Shown here: positions 10,773-19,325 of the stretch, piece after piece
Layout of the letters: the number at the start of each line of letters is the position of its first letter
Position numbering within the stretch: position 1 is the first letter of the stretch
Source: Rhizobium sp. J15
GTDB lineage: Bacteria > Pseudomonadota > Alphaproteobacteria > Rhizobiales > Rhizobiaceae
Direction: 5' to 3'
NCBI RefSeq assembly: GCF_002531825.1
Contig: NZ_NWSX01000001.1
Span: forward strand, 124,001-188,000
DNA: 64,000 nt
Notes under the pieces: generated by a model
What the model saw: only the letters and a program-made list of their open reading frames with translations
Told to the model about the DNA's origin: nothing
Databases searched by the model: none
Program-made: the position numbers and the translations under genes

Positions 10773-10958
10773 CTAACGCTTGCTGTCCGGAGTAGTCTTG
10801 ACCGGCTTCCACGTGGATCCCGGCGAGGTCGTCGGCGGCAAGCGCGTGTTATCGGCAACGGTGGCGAAATTGTCCTTTTTGCCGCCTCGAGGCCCGACTT
10901 CCTGAAAAATTCCGCCGTGCTTTCCGGTGTCCGAGCCCGGCTTCTTGGTCGTAGTCAT
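10773..10958 (-). CDS. YjzC-like small protein
   Basis: A 61-residue basic protein: MTTTKKPGSDTGKHGGIFQE, then VGPRGGKKDNFATVADNTRLPPT and a final WKPVKTTPDSKR. The PGSDTGK-GIYQEVGPRGG-type start and the LPPT...WKPV ending match the YjzC-like small-protein family, for which no activity is established. The ATG at 10958 has GGAGAG a suitable distance upstream; an alternative ATG lies at 10970. It is divergent from dndB, and the first GAGCTC of the 22-bp array lies 16 bases before its start. Confidence 0.6.
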   Translation of the reverse strand: MTTTKKPGSDTGKHGGIFQEVGPRGGKKDNFATVADNTRLPPTTSPGSTWKPVKTTPDSKR

Positions 10959-10973
10959 ACTGCTCTCCATTCA

Positions 10974-11133
10974 GAGCTCGCTTATGCCAGAGCAGCCAAT
11001 CCGCTCATCAATGCACCGAGCTCTCGCAGGAAGGTCACCGATGTCGAGAGCTGTGTCAAGCGAGCTCTATAACAAATTTTTCGGAGCTCGTAGATTCAAG
11101 ACCAAGAGCTCGGCATTTGAGTCATCGGAGCTC
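10974..11133. repeat. Six GAGCTC palindromes on a 22-bp grid in the divergent dndB control region
   Basis: GAGCTC occurs at 10974, 11018, 11062, 11084, 11106 and 11128. Intervals are 44, 44, 22, 22 and 22 bases, so every copy falls on one 22-bp register with two positions unoccupied (10996 and 11040). The bases between copies are not conserved. The array spans the region from the ribosome binding site of the leftward small-protein operon to the -35 box of dndB. Spacing of two helical turns would put all six sites on one face of the helix, as in cooperative operators. The binding protein is unknown; DndB is the obvious candidate. Confidence 0.8.
11054..11059 (-). promoter_or_regulatory. Possible -35 box for the leftward small-protein operon
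   Basis: TTGACA on the minus strand lies two bases from the GAGCTC at 11062. It points toward the YjzC-like gene at 10958. No convincing -10 hexamer was found at the usual distance, so this is a weak call. Confidence 0.35.
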
Positions 11134-11139
11134 TTGACA
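11134..11139 (+). promoter_or_regulatory. -35 box of the dndB promoter
   Basis: TTGACA directly abuts the last GAGCTC (11128-11133) and lies about 90 bases before the dndB start. The -10 region near 11157-11163 is a poor match. A protein bound at the last GAGCTC would cover this box, which points to repression. Confidence 0.45.
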
Positions 11140-11227
11140 ATTTGATCCTGAACCGGCAAATACGGGCCAGGAGTTCGGCAGCTGAAGTCGCCTCGCATGC
11201 TGGCTCTAATGAAGAAGGAGATGTGTT

Positions 11228-12286
11228 ATGATGGAAGTGCGCGTTCCCGCTATGCGTGGAAAAATGGGCTCAAGGACCTACTACTCTTGCTTGATGCCCC
11301 TGAACGCGGTTCCACAGTTCTTTAAATTTACTGACTGGAGCGGCATGCTGCCAGAGGATCGGGAGCAACGAGTGCTTGTCGAAAAACGCGTGCCGGAGCT
11401 TGCGACCTACATTACGGAAAACGAAGAGGATTATTTGTTCTCCTCTATCACGGCTTCGTACAAGTCAGAGCCCAGGTTTGAACCCTATTCGCCAGACGCC
11501 AATATCGGAGTTTTGATTCTTCAGCTGGGTGACGAGCTGATTATCAATGATGGGCAGCACCGGTGCGCTGGCATTGTTCGCGCCCTGAAGACTGGAAGCG
11601 AGGCTCTAAAGCATCATACGCTTTCCGTGTTGCTCTTCCCTTGGGAAAGTACCGATCGCGTGCAACAGATGTTCTCCGACCTAAACCGGTTCGTTCAGAA
11701 AACCTCAAAGTCACTTGATATTCTGTATGACAAGCGGGACGACGTGGCCGCGGCGACCTTAATGATGATCGAGAAAATTCCGGTCTTCAAAGAGCTGACA
11801 GAGAAGGAAAAGGTTTCCCTGGAAAACAAGTCCACCAAGCTATTCACCCTGGCGGCACTTTACGATGCGAATGTGGAGCTTCTAAAGAAGTATGACCACC
11901 ATGACATCGAAACCAACGCAGGTCTTTTGATCGACTATTGGACTGAAATCGCCAAGCACATGCCTGATTGGGGTAAGGTGTTGAACGGGCAAAAGAAGGC
12001 GCTCGAACTGCGCCAGGAAAAGATCTCCTCCCACTCGACAGTACTTCGGGCATTTGGTGGCCTTGGCGTCGATCTTCTCGAAGCGGGCGACTGGAAAGAT
12101 CGCCTTACCGCACTGGAAGATATCGATTGGGCAAAAAAGAATCGGGAATGGGAAAACATATGCATAGTCGCCGGTTCGGTGGTTTCAAACCGTCAGGCGC
12201 GTGCAGCCACGAAAGCCTTTATCAAATCGAAGCTCAATCTTGACCTCAGCGACAGCGAAAAAAATAGCCTGAGCAAAGCAGCGTAG
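11228..12286 (+). CDS. dndB: DNA sulfur modification regulator DndB (orphan)
   Basis: A 352-residue protein with the family hallmark DGQHR at residues 108-112 (LIINDGQHRCAGIVRALK). It also has other DndB-like segments: the N-terminal VPAMRGKMGSRTYY, RVPELATYI, QMFSDLNRF, and LFTLAALYDANVELL. DndB proteins of phosphorothioation systems bind DNA and regulate dnd gene expression. Here no dndC, dndD or dndE is visible on either side, so the gene is an orphan. AAGGAG seven bases before the ATG at 11228 fixes the start. It is divergent from two small genes across the GAGCTC array. Confidence 0.85.
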   Translation: MMEVRVPAMRGKMGSRTYYSCLMPLNAVPQFFKFTDWSGMLPEDREQRVLVEKRVPELATYITENEEDYLFSSITASYKSEPRFEPYSPDANIGVLILQLGDELIINDGQHRCAGIVRALKTGSEALKHHTLSVLLFPWESTDRVQQMFSDLNRFVQKTSKSLDILYDKRDDVAAATLMMIEKIPVFKELTEKEKVSLENKSTKLFTLAALYDANVELLKKYDHHDIETNAGLLIDYWTEIAKHMPDWGKVLNGQKKALELRQEKISSHSTVLRAFGGLGVDLLEAGDWKDRLTALEDIDWAKKNREWENICIVAGSVVSNRQARAATKAFIKSKLNLDLSDSEKNSLSKAA

Positions 12287-12619
12287 CTTTATTGAGGGAG
12301 GTTAGGATGCCGCCTTTATTCTCCTGGCGCTCCCTTCCGACCGTGTAACGGCATCGTACGAAACGGCGATCGTACCAGCGAGGGCTGTCTCGCCAGCATG
12401 GCGAGCGCCGAGCTTGCTTGAGCGGGGTCTAGGGGGCGGCCAAGAGTTGCATGCGGAACTGCCACCCCCAGCACAAAATCATCAACTTTTACCAGAAGCC
12501 GCGATCCGATTTCGGCCCCAAAGCCGACACTCGCCCGTAGAGCCTATGTCCGCCATTGGTGCAACAAAGCCATCCACCGCGCATGTCTTGCGATTTAGGG
12601 ACTTGAGTGCGAGGCCTTC
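12287..12619. other. Non-coding stretch after dndB
   Basis: About 330 bases between dndB and a decayed gene fragment. No intact gene, RNA or strong terminator was found. A weak stem (AAAGC ... GCTTT) overlaps the dndB stop. The segment may contain further decayed sequence. Confidence 0.4.
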
Positions 12620-12870
12620 CGGGATCAGGGCCCATTTCGCCCTCAACCGCAACGCCCTCTATCAGACAAGACCGCGGGCCGCGACTTCCCCGACGTGGGT
12701 CACCACGCCGCCCCGATGAAACACCATCGTATCGAACAGGTTGGAGACCACGCAGGTGTGGTTCGGGATGACGAAGAGCTTTTCGCCGATTTGTGGCCGG
12801 GGGAAGCCCTGGAGGTCCGAGGTCAGCGCTTTCGAGCCGGCATCGATGACGGCGCGGTCGCCGGATTTGG
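12620..12870 (-). pseudogene. Remnant copy of the 3' end of the D-threonine-aldolase-like gene
   Basis: This segment is nearly the same as 18189-18525, the 3' end and downstream flank of the gene at 18225-19325. Shared runs include GATGAAACACCATCGTATCG (12716 and 18281) and the stretch around GAGCCGGCATCGATGACGGC. Relative to the intact gene the copy lacks roughly 90 bases (about 18369-18460) and carries scattered substitutions; the final Trp codon has become a stop. It has no start and cannot encode an enzyme. Both copies are in the same orientation, so they form a direct repeat around 12870-18190. Confidence 0.8.
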
Positions 12871-12897
12871 GGGCGAATGACGGTGCAAGATGGCCGA

Positions 12898-13797
12898 TTA
12901 CGCCGCTGCCGGGCTGCCGATCGTCTGCCGGAGCTGACGTATGTCACGCACCGGGGGCGCGCCGAACTGCCTGAGATATTCCCGACTGAATTGCGAAGCA
13001 CTTTCGTAACCGACTGCGAAGGCGACATCTGAAGCAGTTCGGTCACCGGAAAGGAGCAGTTGTCGCGCCTCCTGCAATCGGAGCTGTTTCTGATACTGGA
13101 TCGGGCTTAGCCCGGTCAGTGCCACGAAGTGGCGGTGCAGGCTGGCGCGGCTCATGCCGCTTGCGTCGCACAGGGCTTCGATCCGCAGCCGCCCGTTCTG
13201 GTGATCGCGAATCCATTCGACCGCACGCCGGATCCGGCCGAGCGCCCCCTCGGGCTGGGCGATATGGCGTAGCAGGCGTCCCTGCGGGCCTTGCAGGAGA
13301 CGATAAAGCAATTCGCGTTCCGCCATCGGCGCCAGAACCGGGATGTCAGCCGGGGTGTCGAGCAACGCCAGCAGACGCAGCAGCGTGTCGCGCAGCGGCG
13401 GGGTCATCGGATTGATCGCGATGCCGATGCCAGGCGCATCGGCGTCGCGCACCGGCGGCATGGTGGACGCGACCTCGGCCAGCAATGCGGGGTCGAGGAC
13501 GAGCGATACAGCGACATAGGGTCGGCCGCCATCGGCATCGTGGATCTGACCGCTCAGCGGCAGATCCAGCGCGCTGACGAGATACTGCGCCGAGTCATAG
13601 CGCAACAGCGTGTCGTGGATCACCACATCCTTCGACCCCTGCAGAATGAAGCAGATCATCGAGCGGTACAGGCAAGGCGCCGTGCCTGATGTCGCTTGTC
13701 CCACGCCGATCTCCAGTCGCTGGATCGGCGTAACGGTCATCCCCGATCGCGCGTGGCGCAGGGCAAGGTCGATATGCGGTTGGAGATGCTCGATCAT
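12898..13797 (-). CDS. AraC family transcriptional regulator
   Basis: A 299-residue regulator. The N-terminal ~190 residues match the AraC-type ligand-binding domain of YqhC-like regulators (YRSMICFILQGSKDVVIHD). The C-terminal two-helix-turn-helix domain contains LCDASGMSRASLHRHFVALT, then the second HTH FAVGYESASQFSREYLRQFG. The ATG at 13797 has AGAAGG upstream. It is divergent from the SDR-GST-hydrolase operon at 13967-16119, which it probably controls. Confidence 0.88.
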   Translation of the reverse strand: MIEHLQPHIDLALRHARSGMTVTPIQRLEIGVGQATSGTAPCLYRSMICFILQGSKDVVIHDTLLRYDSAQYLVSALDLPLSGQIHDADGGRPYVAVSLVLDPALLAEVASTMPPVRDADAPGIGIAINPMTPPLRDTLLRLLALLDTPADIPVLAPMAERELLYRLLQGPQGRLLRHIAQPEGALGRIRRAVEWIRDHQNGRLRIEALCDASGMSRASLHRHFVALTGLSPIQYQKQLRLQEARQLLLSGDRTASDVAFAVGYESASQFSREYLRQFGAPPVRDIRQLRQTIGSPAAA

Positions 13798-13966
13798 CAG
13801 CCTTCTATGACATTGTTTTTCGGGTAAGCAAAGAGCTTGAGACAATCAGGCAAGAGATTGAGAGCATTGGGCGGGCGGGCGCGGCGCGCTCTGCTTATCT
13901 GGTTGGCATCGGAACGACGCCGCAGCGGTGCGGCATTCCGGAAAAACCATCCACGAAGGACAGACC

Positions 13967-14725
<759 letters not shown>

Positions 14726-14775
14726 CCGTCGCGCCGCTCCCTCATCCGGAATTGCCGCCACATGGAGAGGCCATC

Positions 14776-15450
14776 ATGCCCGACCCCCGCCTGACACTCA
14801 TCAGCCACCCGCTCTGCCCGTTCGTTCAACGCGCCGCGATCGTCCTTCTCGAGAAGAACGTGCCGTTCGAGCGGATCAACGTCGACCTCTCGGCCAAGCC
14901 CGACTGGTTTCTGGCGCTGTCGCCGACCGGCAAGGTGCCGCTGCTCAAGGTGCACCAGACCGAGGAGGAGGACGCCATCCTCTTCGAAAGCATGGTGATC
15001 TGCGAGTATCTGGAGGAAACGCAGGGCGGCGCGGCGATGTATCCCGACGATGCGCTGCTGCGCGCCCAGCAGCGCGCGTGGATCGAGTTCGCCACGCAGA
15101 CCCTGGCCGATGGCTGGCAGTTTCTCAACGCCACCGATCCGGCGACCGCGGACGCCAAGCGGGCCGCGTTCCGCGACCGGCTCCGGAAGCTGGAGGCCGA
15201 GCTCGGCGCGGGGCCGTATTTCGCCGGCGCCGACTTCGGCATGGTCGATGCGGTCTACGCCCCGCTCTTCCGCTATTTCACGATCATCGATCCCGCCGTG
15301 TCGCAGGCGATCTTCGAAGGCTTCCCGCGTGTCTCGGCGTGGCGGGCGGCATTGGCGGCGCGCCCGAGCGTCAGGAATGCGGTGGTCGCAGACTATGCCG
15401 ACCGTTTCCGCGCGCATCTGCGCCAGCATCAGGCTCTCCTCGCGGCCTGA
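14776..15450 (+). CDS. Glutathione S-transferase family protein
   Basis: A 224-residue cytosolic GST. The thioredoxin-like N-domain carries SHPLCPFVQRA, with a Cys-Pro at the usual catalytic turn, and the cis-Pro/glutathione motif GKVPLL; LFESMVICEYLEE contains the conserved Glu-Ser pair. The C-terminal helical domain includes GPYFAGADFGMVDA. GGAGAGG precedes the ATG at 14776. It probably conjugates or reduces electrophiles together with its operon partners. Confidence 0.9.
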   Translation: MPDPRLTLISHPLCPFVQRAAIVLLEKNVPFERINVDLSAKPDWFLALSPTGKVPLLKVHQTEEEDAILFESMVICEYLEETQGGAAMYPDDALLRAQQRAWIEFATQTLADGWQFLNATDPATADAKRAAFRDRLRKLEAELGAGPYFAGADFGMVDAVYAPLFRYFTIIDPAVSQAIFEGFPRVSAWRAALAARPSVRNAVVADYADRFRAHLRQHQALLAA

Positions 15451-15504
15451 CGCCGACCGCAGGGGCGAGCGCCCCGAACATCATCCAAACAAAGGAACAA
15501 CATC

Positions 15505-16119
15505 ATGACCGACCACGCATCCCACGAAGCCGGCGCCAGGAGCGCGCTGATCCTCATCGAATATCAGAACGACTGGCTGGCCCCCACCGGCGGCATCAAC
15601 GGCCAGTTCCAGGACCGCGAGCAGATCGACTCCGCGATTGCCAATTCGAAGAAGGTCCTCGAAGACGCCCGGCGCCGCAACATCGAGGTCATCCATGTCA
15701 GGATGGTGCTCGAACCCAACTACCGGGTGCTGGGCGAAGGGAAGTACGGGCTGCGCAAGATGGTGCGCGACTATGGCTCGTTCCTCGGCGAGCAGACCGA
15801 TTTCTTCCCGGGGTTCGAGCCTCGCGACGGCGAATATGTCATCAGCGAGCGCACCGGCGGCAGCAGCGCCTTTGCCGCCACCACGCTCGACAGCTATCTG
15901 CGCAATCACCGGATTTTCGACATCTACGTCATGGGCTTCGCCCTGCGGCAGTGCGTCGAGTCGACCGTGCGCAACGCCCACGACCTCGGCTACCACACCA
16001 ACGTCATCTACGATGCGTCGGCGGCCTTCACCAGGGAGCAGCAGACCTCGTTCCTGAGCGACATCGCACCTTTCTACGCAAATGCGATCACGACGCAGGC
16101 ATTCATGACGCAAGCTTAA
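15505..16119 (+). CDS. Isochorismatase-like cysteine hydrolase
   Basis: A 204-residue member of the isochorismatase superfamily. The nucleophile Cys is visible in MGFALRQCVESTVRNAHDLG, and a Lys/Arg segment VIHVRMVL is at the usual place. The first motif reads LILIEYQNDW, with Glu where most relatives have Asp (DxQNDF); this may alter or relax catalysis. It is the last gene of the SDR-GST operon. The substrate is unknown. Confidence 0.85.
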   Translation: MTDHASHEAGARSALILIEYQNDWLAPTGGINGQFQDREQIDSAIANSKKVLEDARRRNIEVIHVRMVLEPNYRVLGEGKYGLRKMVRDYGSFLGEQTDFFPGFEPRDGEYVISERTGGSSAFAATTLDSYLRNHRIFDIYVMGFALRQCVESTVRNAHDLGYHTNVIYDASAAFTREQQTSFLSDIAPFYANAITTQAFMTQA

Positions 16120-16166
16120 GCCGGTGCGATGCCCGGCGCCACGGAGGTGGCGCTGGGCATCGTCGT

Positions 16167-16709
16167 TCAGTCAGCGGGCGACACGGGTTGCGACGCCGCA
16201 GTCTTGGATGACCATCGTGTCAAACAAGAATGCGCGGCGAGTCCGTCTCCCGTCACCTGCTGTCGGCGACCACTTTGGAAGCAGGGAATGCCTGCTTCCG
16301 CCCTATCCATGGTGGGCCGGTCGGTGATCCGGCGGGAATGCGGGGCTGGCTTCGATCGAAACACCACCACGACAAAGAGCGCCATCGCTGCAATTGTGAG
16401 GATTGATCCGAGTGCTGCCATGAGTTCGCCGAACGGATAGCCGAGGAGTACGCCGGCAAGGCCGGGCGCGAGGATGAGCAACCCGGCGACGGTGAAGGCA
16501 AGGTGGGCACGGGCAAGCTTGCCGCCTGCAGCATCAGGTCGTTGGGCGTAAAACAGCCCTGCGAGGAACATGCCGACCCAACCAATAAGGTTCACGTGGG
16601 CATGAACAGGCGCGAGAACGTGATCGTGGGATGCCGCCATGTAGACGCCAAGCGCCATGCCGACCAGCCCGCAACTCGCGCCGAGCCTCAGAAAAATACG
16701 CGAAAGCAT
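16167..16709 (-). CDS. Small multi-pass membrane protein
   Basis: A 180-residue protein with about four hydrophobic segments in the first 125 residues. The motif VHAHVNLIGWVGMFLAGLFY contains histidines reminiscent of haem-copper-oxidase or NnrS-like membrane proteins, but no function can be assigned. The last ~55 residues are polar and look unrelated to the membrane part. The ATG at 16709 has AAAGGTG upstream. It lies downstream of the cupin gene and TetR on the same strand. Confidence 0.6.
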   Translation of the reverse strand: MLSRIFLRLGASCGLVGMALGVYMAASHDHVLAPVHAHVNLIGWVGMFLAGLFYAQRPDAAGGKLARAHLAFTVAGLLILAPGLAGVLLGYPFGELMAALGSILTIAAMALFVVVVFRSKPAPHSRRITDRPTMDRAEAGIPCFQSGRRQQVTGDGLAAHSCLTRWSSKTAASQPVSPAD

Positions 16710-16762
16710 TTGTTTCACCTTTGAGAAAGAGGGGCAACCGGGTTTCCGGTTGCTGCACTCCA

Positions 16763-17221
16763 TCATATGTTCAGGATTTCGATGCCATGGCGCTGGCAGG
16801 CGGCCATCACAGCCTCGATTTCTTCGTTCGAGGGCGGGCCGGCGGGCGGAACCTCCGTGTGGCCGAGGTCGCGGAAAAATCGGCTCATGGAATTTTCGAC
16901 GATCGACAGCATCTGTGCAGGCAGGGTGCCGGTATTGACGTAATTGTGCGGCTGGTAGGAGCGTAGTGTGAGAACGTCGCCTGCATGTGCGACGATCTGG
17001 GTAGGCGGCGCTGAATCAAAGAGTGTGAAGGTGATTTCGCCACTCAAAACACGGAATATCTCTATCGACTGATGTTTGTGCGGCGGCGTTCCGGAACCGG
17101 GAGGCACTGTCACCTCAAGGACGCTCAAGCCCATTTCGGGAACTTCGCCCATAAACTGCACCTTGTCGCGGATAACCCACAGGGCTTCCGCGCTTTCTTG
17201 TGTCTTGTATGCCATGCCCAT
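16763..17221 (-). CDS. Cupin domain protein
   Basis: A 152-residue single-domain cupin. Motif 1 is PPHKHQSIEIFRVLSGEITF, supplying two His and one Glu as metal ligands, and motif 2 is GDVLTLRSYQPHNYVN. The second ATG (17221) is preferred because GGAGAG precedes it by four bases; another ATG is at 17233. It lies between a TetR regulator and the small membrane protein, probably one transcription unit. Enzymatic role unknown. Confidence 0.82.
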   Translation of the reverse strand: MGMAYKTQESAEALWVIRDKVQFMGEVPEMGLSVLEVTVPPGSGTPPHKHQSIEIFRVLSGEITFTLFDSAPPTQIVAHAGDVLTLRSYQPHNYVNTGTLPAQMLSIVENSMSRFFRDLGHTEVPPAGPPSNEEIEAVMAACQRHGIEILNI

Positions 17222-17264
17222 GTCACTCTCCATTTGAATAGGTTTAACTCGATCACTTATTCGA

Positions 17265-17867
17265 TCACTGGGGGTCGGGCTTTGCGGCTTTCAAAATGAC
17301 CTGCATTGCCCATGACGCCGCCTCTCCGGCCTCCTGACCGGTTAAGCCGGCGTAGTCTTTGAGGATTTCCCATGCCCCTGCGCTGTACAGGAGGTGGAAA
17401 AGAGCCTCGGCCTTCTTCCCGTTTTCTGAAGCCGGTTCCATATCGGCGGCGCCAAAGCGCTCCTTGAATGCCTTCCGGCGTGCTGCAATCGAACGCATAC
17501 GCATGGCGTATCCCGCCGGAGTGTGAATGCTTGCGCGTATGACGCCCTGGTTTTTGTCGAACTGCTGAAACGTATCGATCGGCGCGTGAACGAGTTCGTC
17601 GAGCGTTGATGGCAAAGTCTGCGCGTTCATGCCTTCGTTGATGAAAATCCAGAATGCGTCGAACAAGGCTTCCTTCGTTGCGAAATGCCGGAAAACCGTC
17701 CGCCTCTCGACGCCTGCGGATTTGGCAACGTCATCCATCGAGATGTCGCCGAATGGATTGACGTTCAGGAGGTCGAGGGTTGCGCGCAGAATCCTCTCGC
17801 GCGTCTCGAGCGCCTGCTGCTCTCTCAGCGGAGAGGAATATTTTCGTGTATCAGCCGATCCTGACAT
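17265..17867 (-). CDS. TetR family transcriptional regulator
   Basis: A 200-residue regulator. The N-terminal HTH reads ISMDDVAKSAGVERRTVFRH, followed by FATKEALFDAF, the standard TetR DNA-binding domain. The C-terminal domain is not recognised. It leads a minus-strand group with the cupin and membrane protein genes. An inverted repeat at 17889-17907 stands just before its start and is a likely autoregulatory operator. Confidence 0.9.
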   Translation of the reverse strand: MSGSADTRKYSSPLREQQALETRERILRATLDLLNVNPFGDISMDDVAKSAGVERRTVFRHFATKEALFDAFWIFINEGMNAQTLPSTLDELVHAPIDTFQQFDKNQGVIRASIHTPAGYAMRMRSIAARRKAFKERFGAADMEPASENGKKAEALFHLLYSAGAWEILKDYAGLTGQEAGEAASWAMQVILKAAKPDPQ

Positions 17868-18224
17868 TATGTCTCTCTTGGTGTATTCATGTCATCACTA
17901 GTGACATCATTTCGGATGCAGGTCAATGCCTTTCTCGCGGACTCATGACGCCGCGCTTGCTAAAGCGGCTTTCCCGCGACCGATATCGTTGAAAGTGAAG
18001 GATTATCGCCACGGCATCAGAGTGGCGCCCAAGGTCCGAGCCCCGGCCATAAACCAATGGGAAGAGTATTGTCCCATGGAAAAGCTCTAATCCTCGGGCC
18101 ACGAAGGCATCCGCTGCGCGGCGCGTCTCGCAATATCAGCGACCGCATTCCTGCCAAAAGCCAGCAATTCACCAATGCGCTCTTCGGCGATCAGGGCAGT
18201 TTCGCCCTCAACCAGTACCGGTTC
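17868..18224. other. Intergenic region between TetR and the aldolase-like gene
   Basis: About 360 bases without a recognisable gene. The left end holds the TetR operator at 17889-17907. The right end, from about 18189, is the downstream flank repeated at 12622. Between them nothing was recognised. Confidence 0.45.
17889..17907. promoter_or_regulatory. Candidate TetR operator
   Basis: Arms ATGTCA (17889-17894) and TGACAT (17902-17907) form an inverted repeat, and the inner TCACTAGTGA (17895-17904) is a perfect 10-base palindrome. The site lies 22-40 bases before the TetR start, a usual place for autoregulation. Confidence 0.55.
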
Positions 18225-19325
18225 CTACCAGACGAGACCGCGGGCCGCGACCTCCTCGACGCGGGTCACCACCCCGCCCCGATGAAACACCATCGTATCG
18301 AACAGGTTGGACACCACGCAGGTGTGGTTCGGAATGATGAAGAGTTTTTCGCCGATCTGCGGCCGCGGGCCGGTGCAGTTGGAAAGATCGATCACGCCGT
18401 GTTCTTCCGAGAGGCTGGTGATCCGCGCCTGGGGATAGCCGACGATCAGGCCGTAATCGCTGAAGCCCTGGAGATCCGAGGTCAGCGCCTTCGAGCCGGC
18501 ATCGATGACGGCGCGGTCGGCGGTTGGGCGGGAGACGACGGTGGCCAGCACGTGCATGGCGCAATCGTCCTCGCTGCAATGGCCCATGCGCACCATCTGG
18601 CGGTCGTTGTAGATATAGGTGCCGGCGCGGTGTTCGGTGGCGGATTTGACGAGATGCGCCTCGAACAGGCTCGGCGTTCCGCCATTGCTGACGATCGGGC
18701 AGGTTATGCCGTCGGATTGCAGGCGTTGCAGCGTCTCAGTGATGAAGGCTTCGACGGCGGCTGCTGCTTGCGGTTTGGGATAGGTGACGATGCCGCCGAA
18801 GGTGAGGCCGTCGGCAGCAGTGATGCGCCTGGCGAGCGAGGCCGCCTCCTCCGGCGTCTGCACGCCGCAGCGGCCGGCGCCGGTATCGCATTCCACAAGC
18901 ACCATGAGCGGCTTATGGCCGGAGAAATAGGCGGCGAGCCCGTCGACCGTCACTTCGCTGTCGGCGACGACTTTCAAGGCCGGAATTTTGTCGTTCAGCC
19001 TGGCCAGGCGTTCGAGCTTCTGCTGACCGAGAATGTTGAAGGTGATCAGAATGTCGCCGAAGCCGGCTTCGGCGAAGACTTCCGCTTCCGTGACCTTCTG
19101 GCAATTGATGCCCTTGGCGCCTGCGGCGACCTGCGCGACGGCCAAGGCCGGGATCTTGTGTGTCTTGATATGCGGGCGGAAGTTCAGGCCGTGCTCATCC
19201 ATATAGGATTGAACGCGGTTGATGTTCGCAGCCAGCCGGTCCTCGTCGATGACAGGGCGCGGCGTCGAGAGATCGGCGATCCTGTCACCTGCCTTGGCAA
19301 CGACGGCGAAGCTGGCATCAGGCAT
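18225..19325 (-). CDS. D-threonine aldolase-like PLP enzyme
   Basis: A 366-residue fold-type III PLP enzyme (alanine-racemase N-terminal barrel plus a D-serine dehydratase-like C-domain). The PLP lysine is in FRPHIKTHKIPALA (about residues 51-64). The C-terminal metal site shows IPNHTCVVSNLFD, where His and Cys/Asp bind the metal in D-threonine aldolases and D-serine dehydratases. Such enzymes cleave or dehydrate D-beta-hydroxy amino acids. It abuts the M81 gene with no gap (TAA-ATG). A truncated second copy of its 3' end is at 12620-12870. Confidence 0.85.
   Translation of the reverse strand: MPDASFAVVAKAGDRIADLSTPRPVIDEDRLAANINRVQSYMDEHGLNFRPHIKTHKIPALAVAQVAAGAKGINCQKVTEAEVFAEAGFGDILITFNILGQQKLERLARLNDKIPALKVVADSEVTVDGLAAYFSGHKPLMVLVECDTGAGRCGVQTPEEAASLARRITAADGLTFGGIVTYPKPQAAAAVEAFITETLQRLQSDGITCPIVSNGGTPSLFEAHLVKSATEHRAGTYIYNDRQMVRMGHCSEDDCAMHVLATVVSRPTADRAVIDAGSKALTSDLQGFSDYGLIVGYPQARITSLSEEHGVIDLSNCTGPRPQIGEKLFIIPNHTCVVSNLFDTMVFHRGGVVTRVEEVAARGLVW

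Noticed and set aside
10974..11149. CRISPR-like array (short repeat with variable 16-bp spacers)
   Set aside because: The repeat is only six bases and palindromic, there are two gaps in the grid, and no cas gene is present. A phased operator array explains it better.
12414..12719. Short plus-strand frame in the gap after dndB
   Set aside because: No ribosome binding site or protein-like composition; it runs into the decayed copy of the aldolase-like gene.
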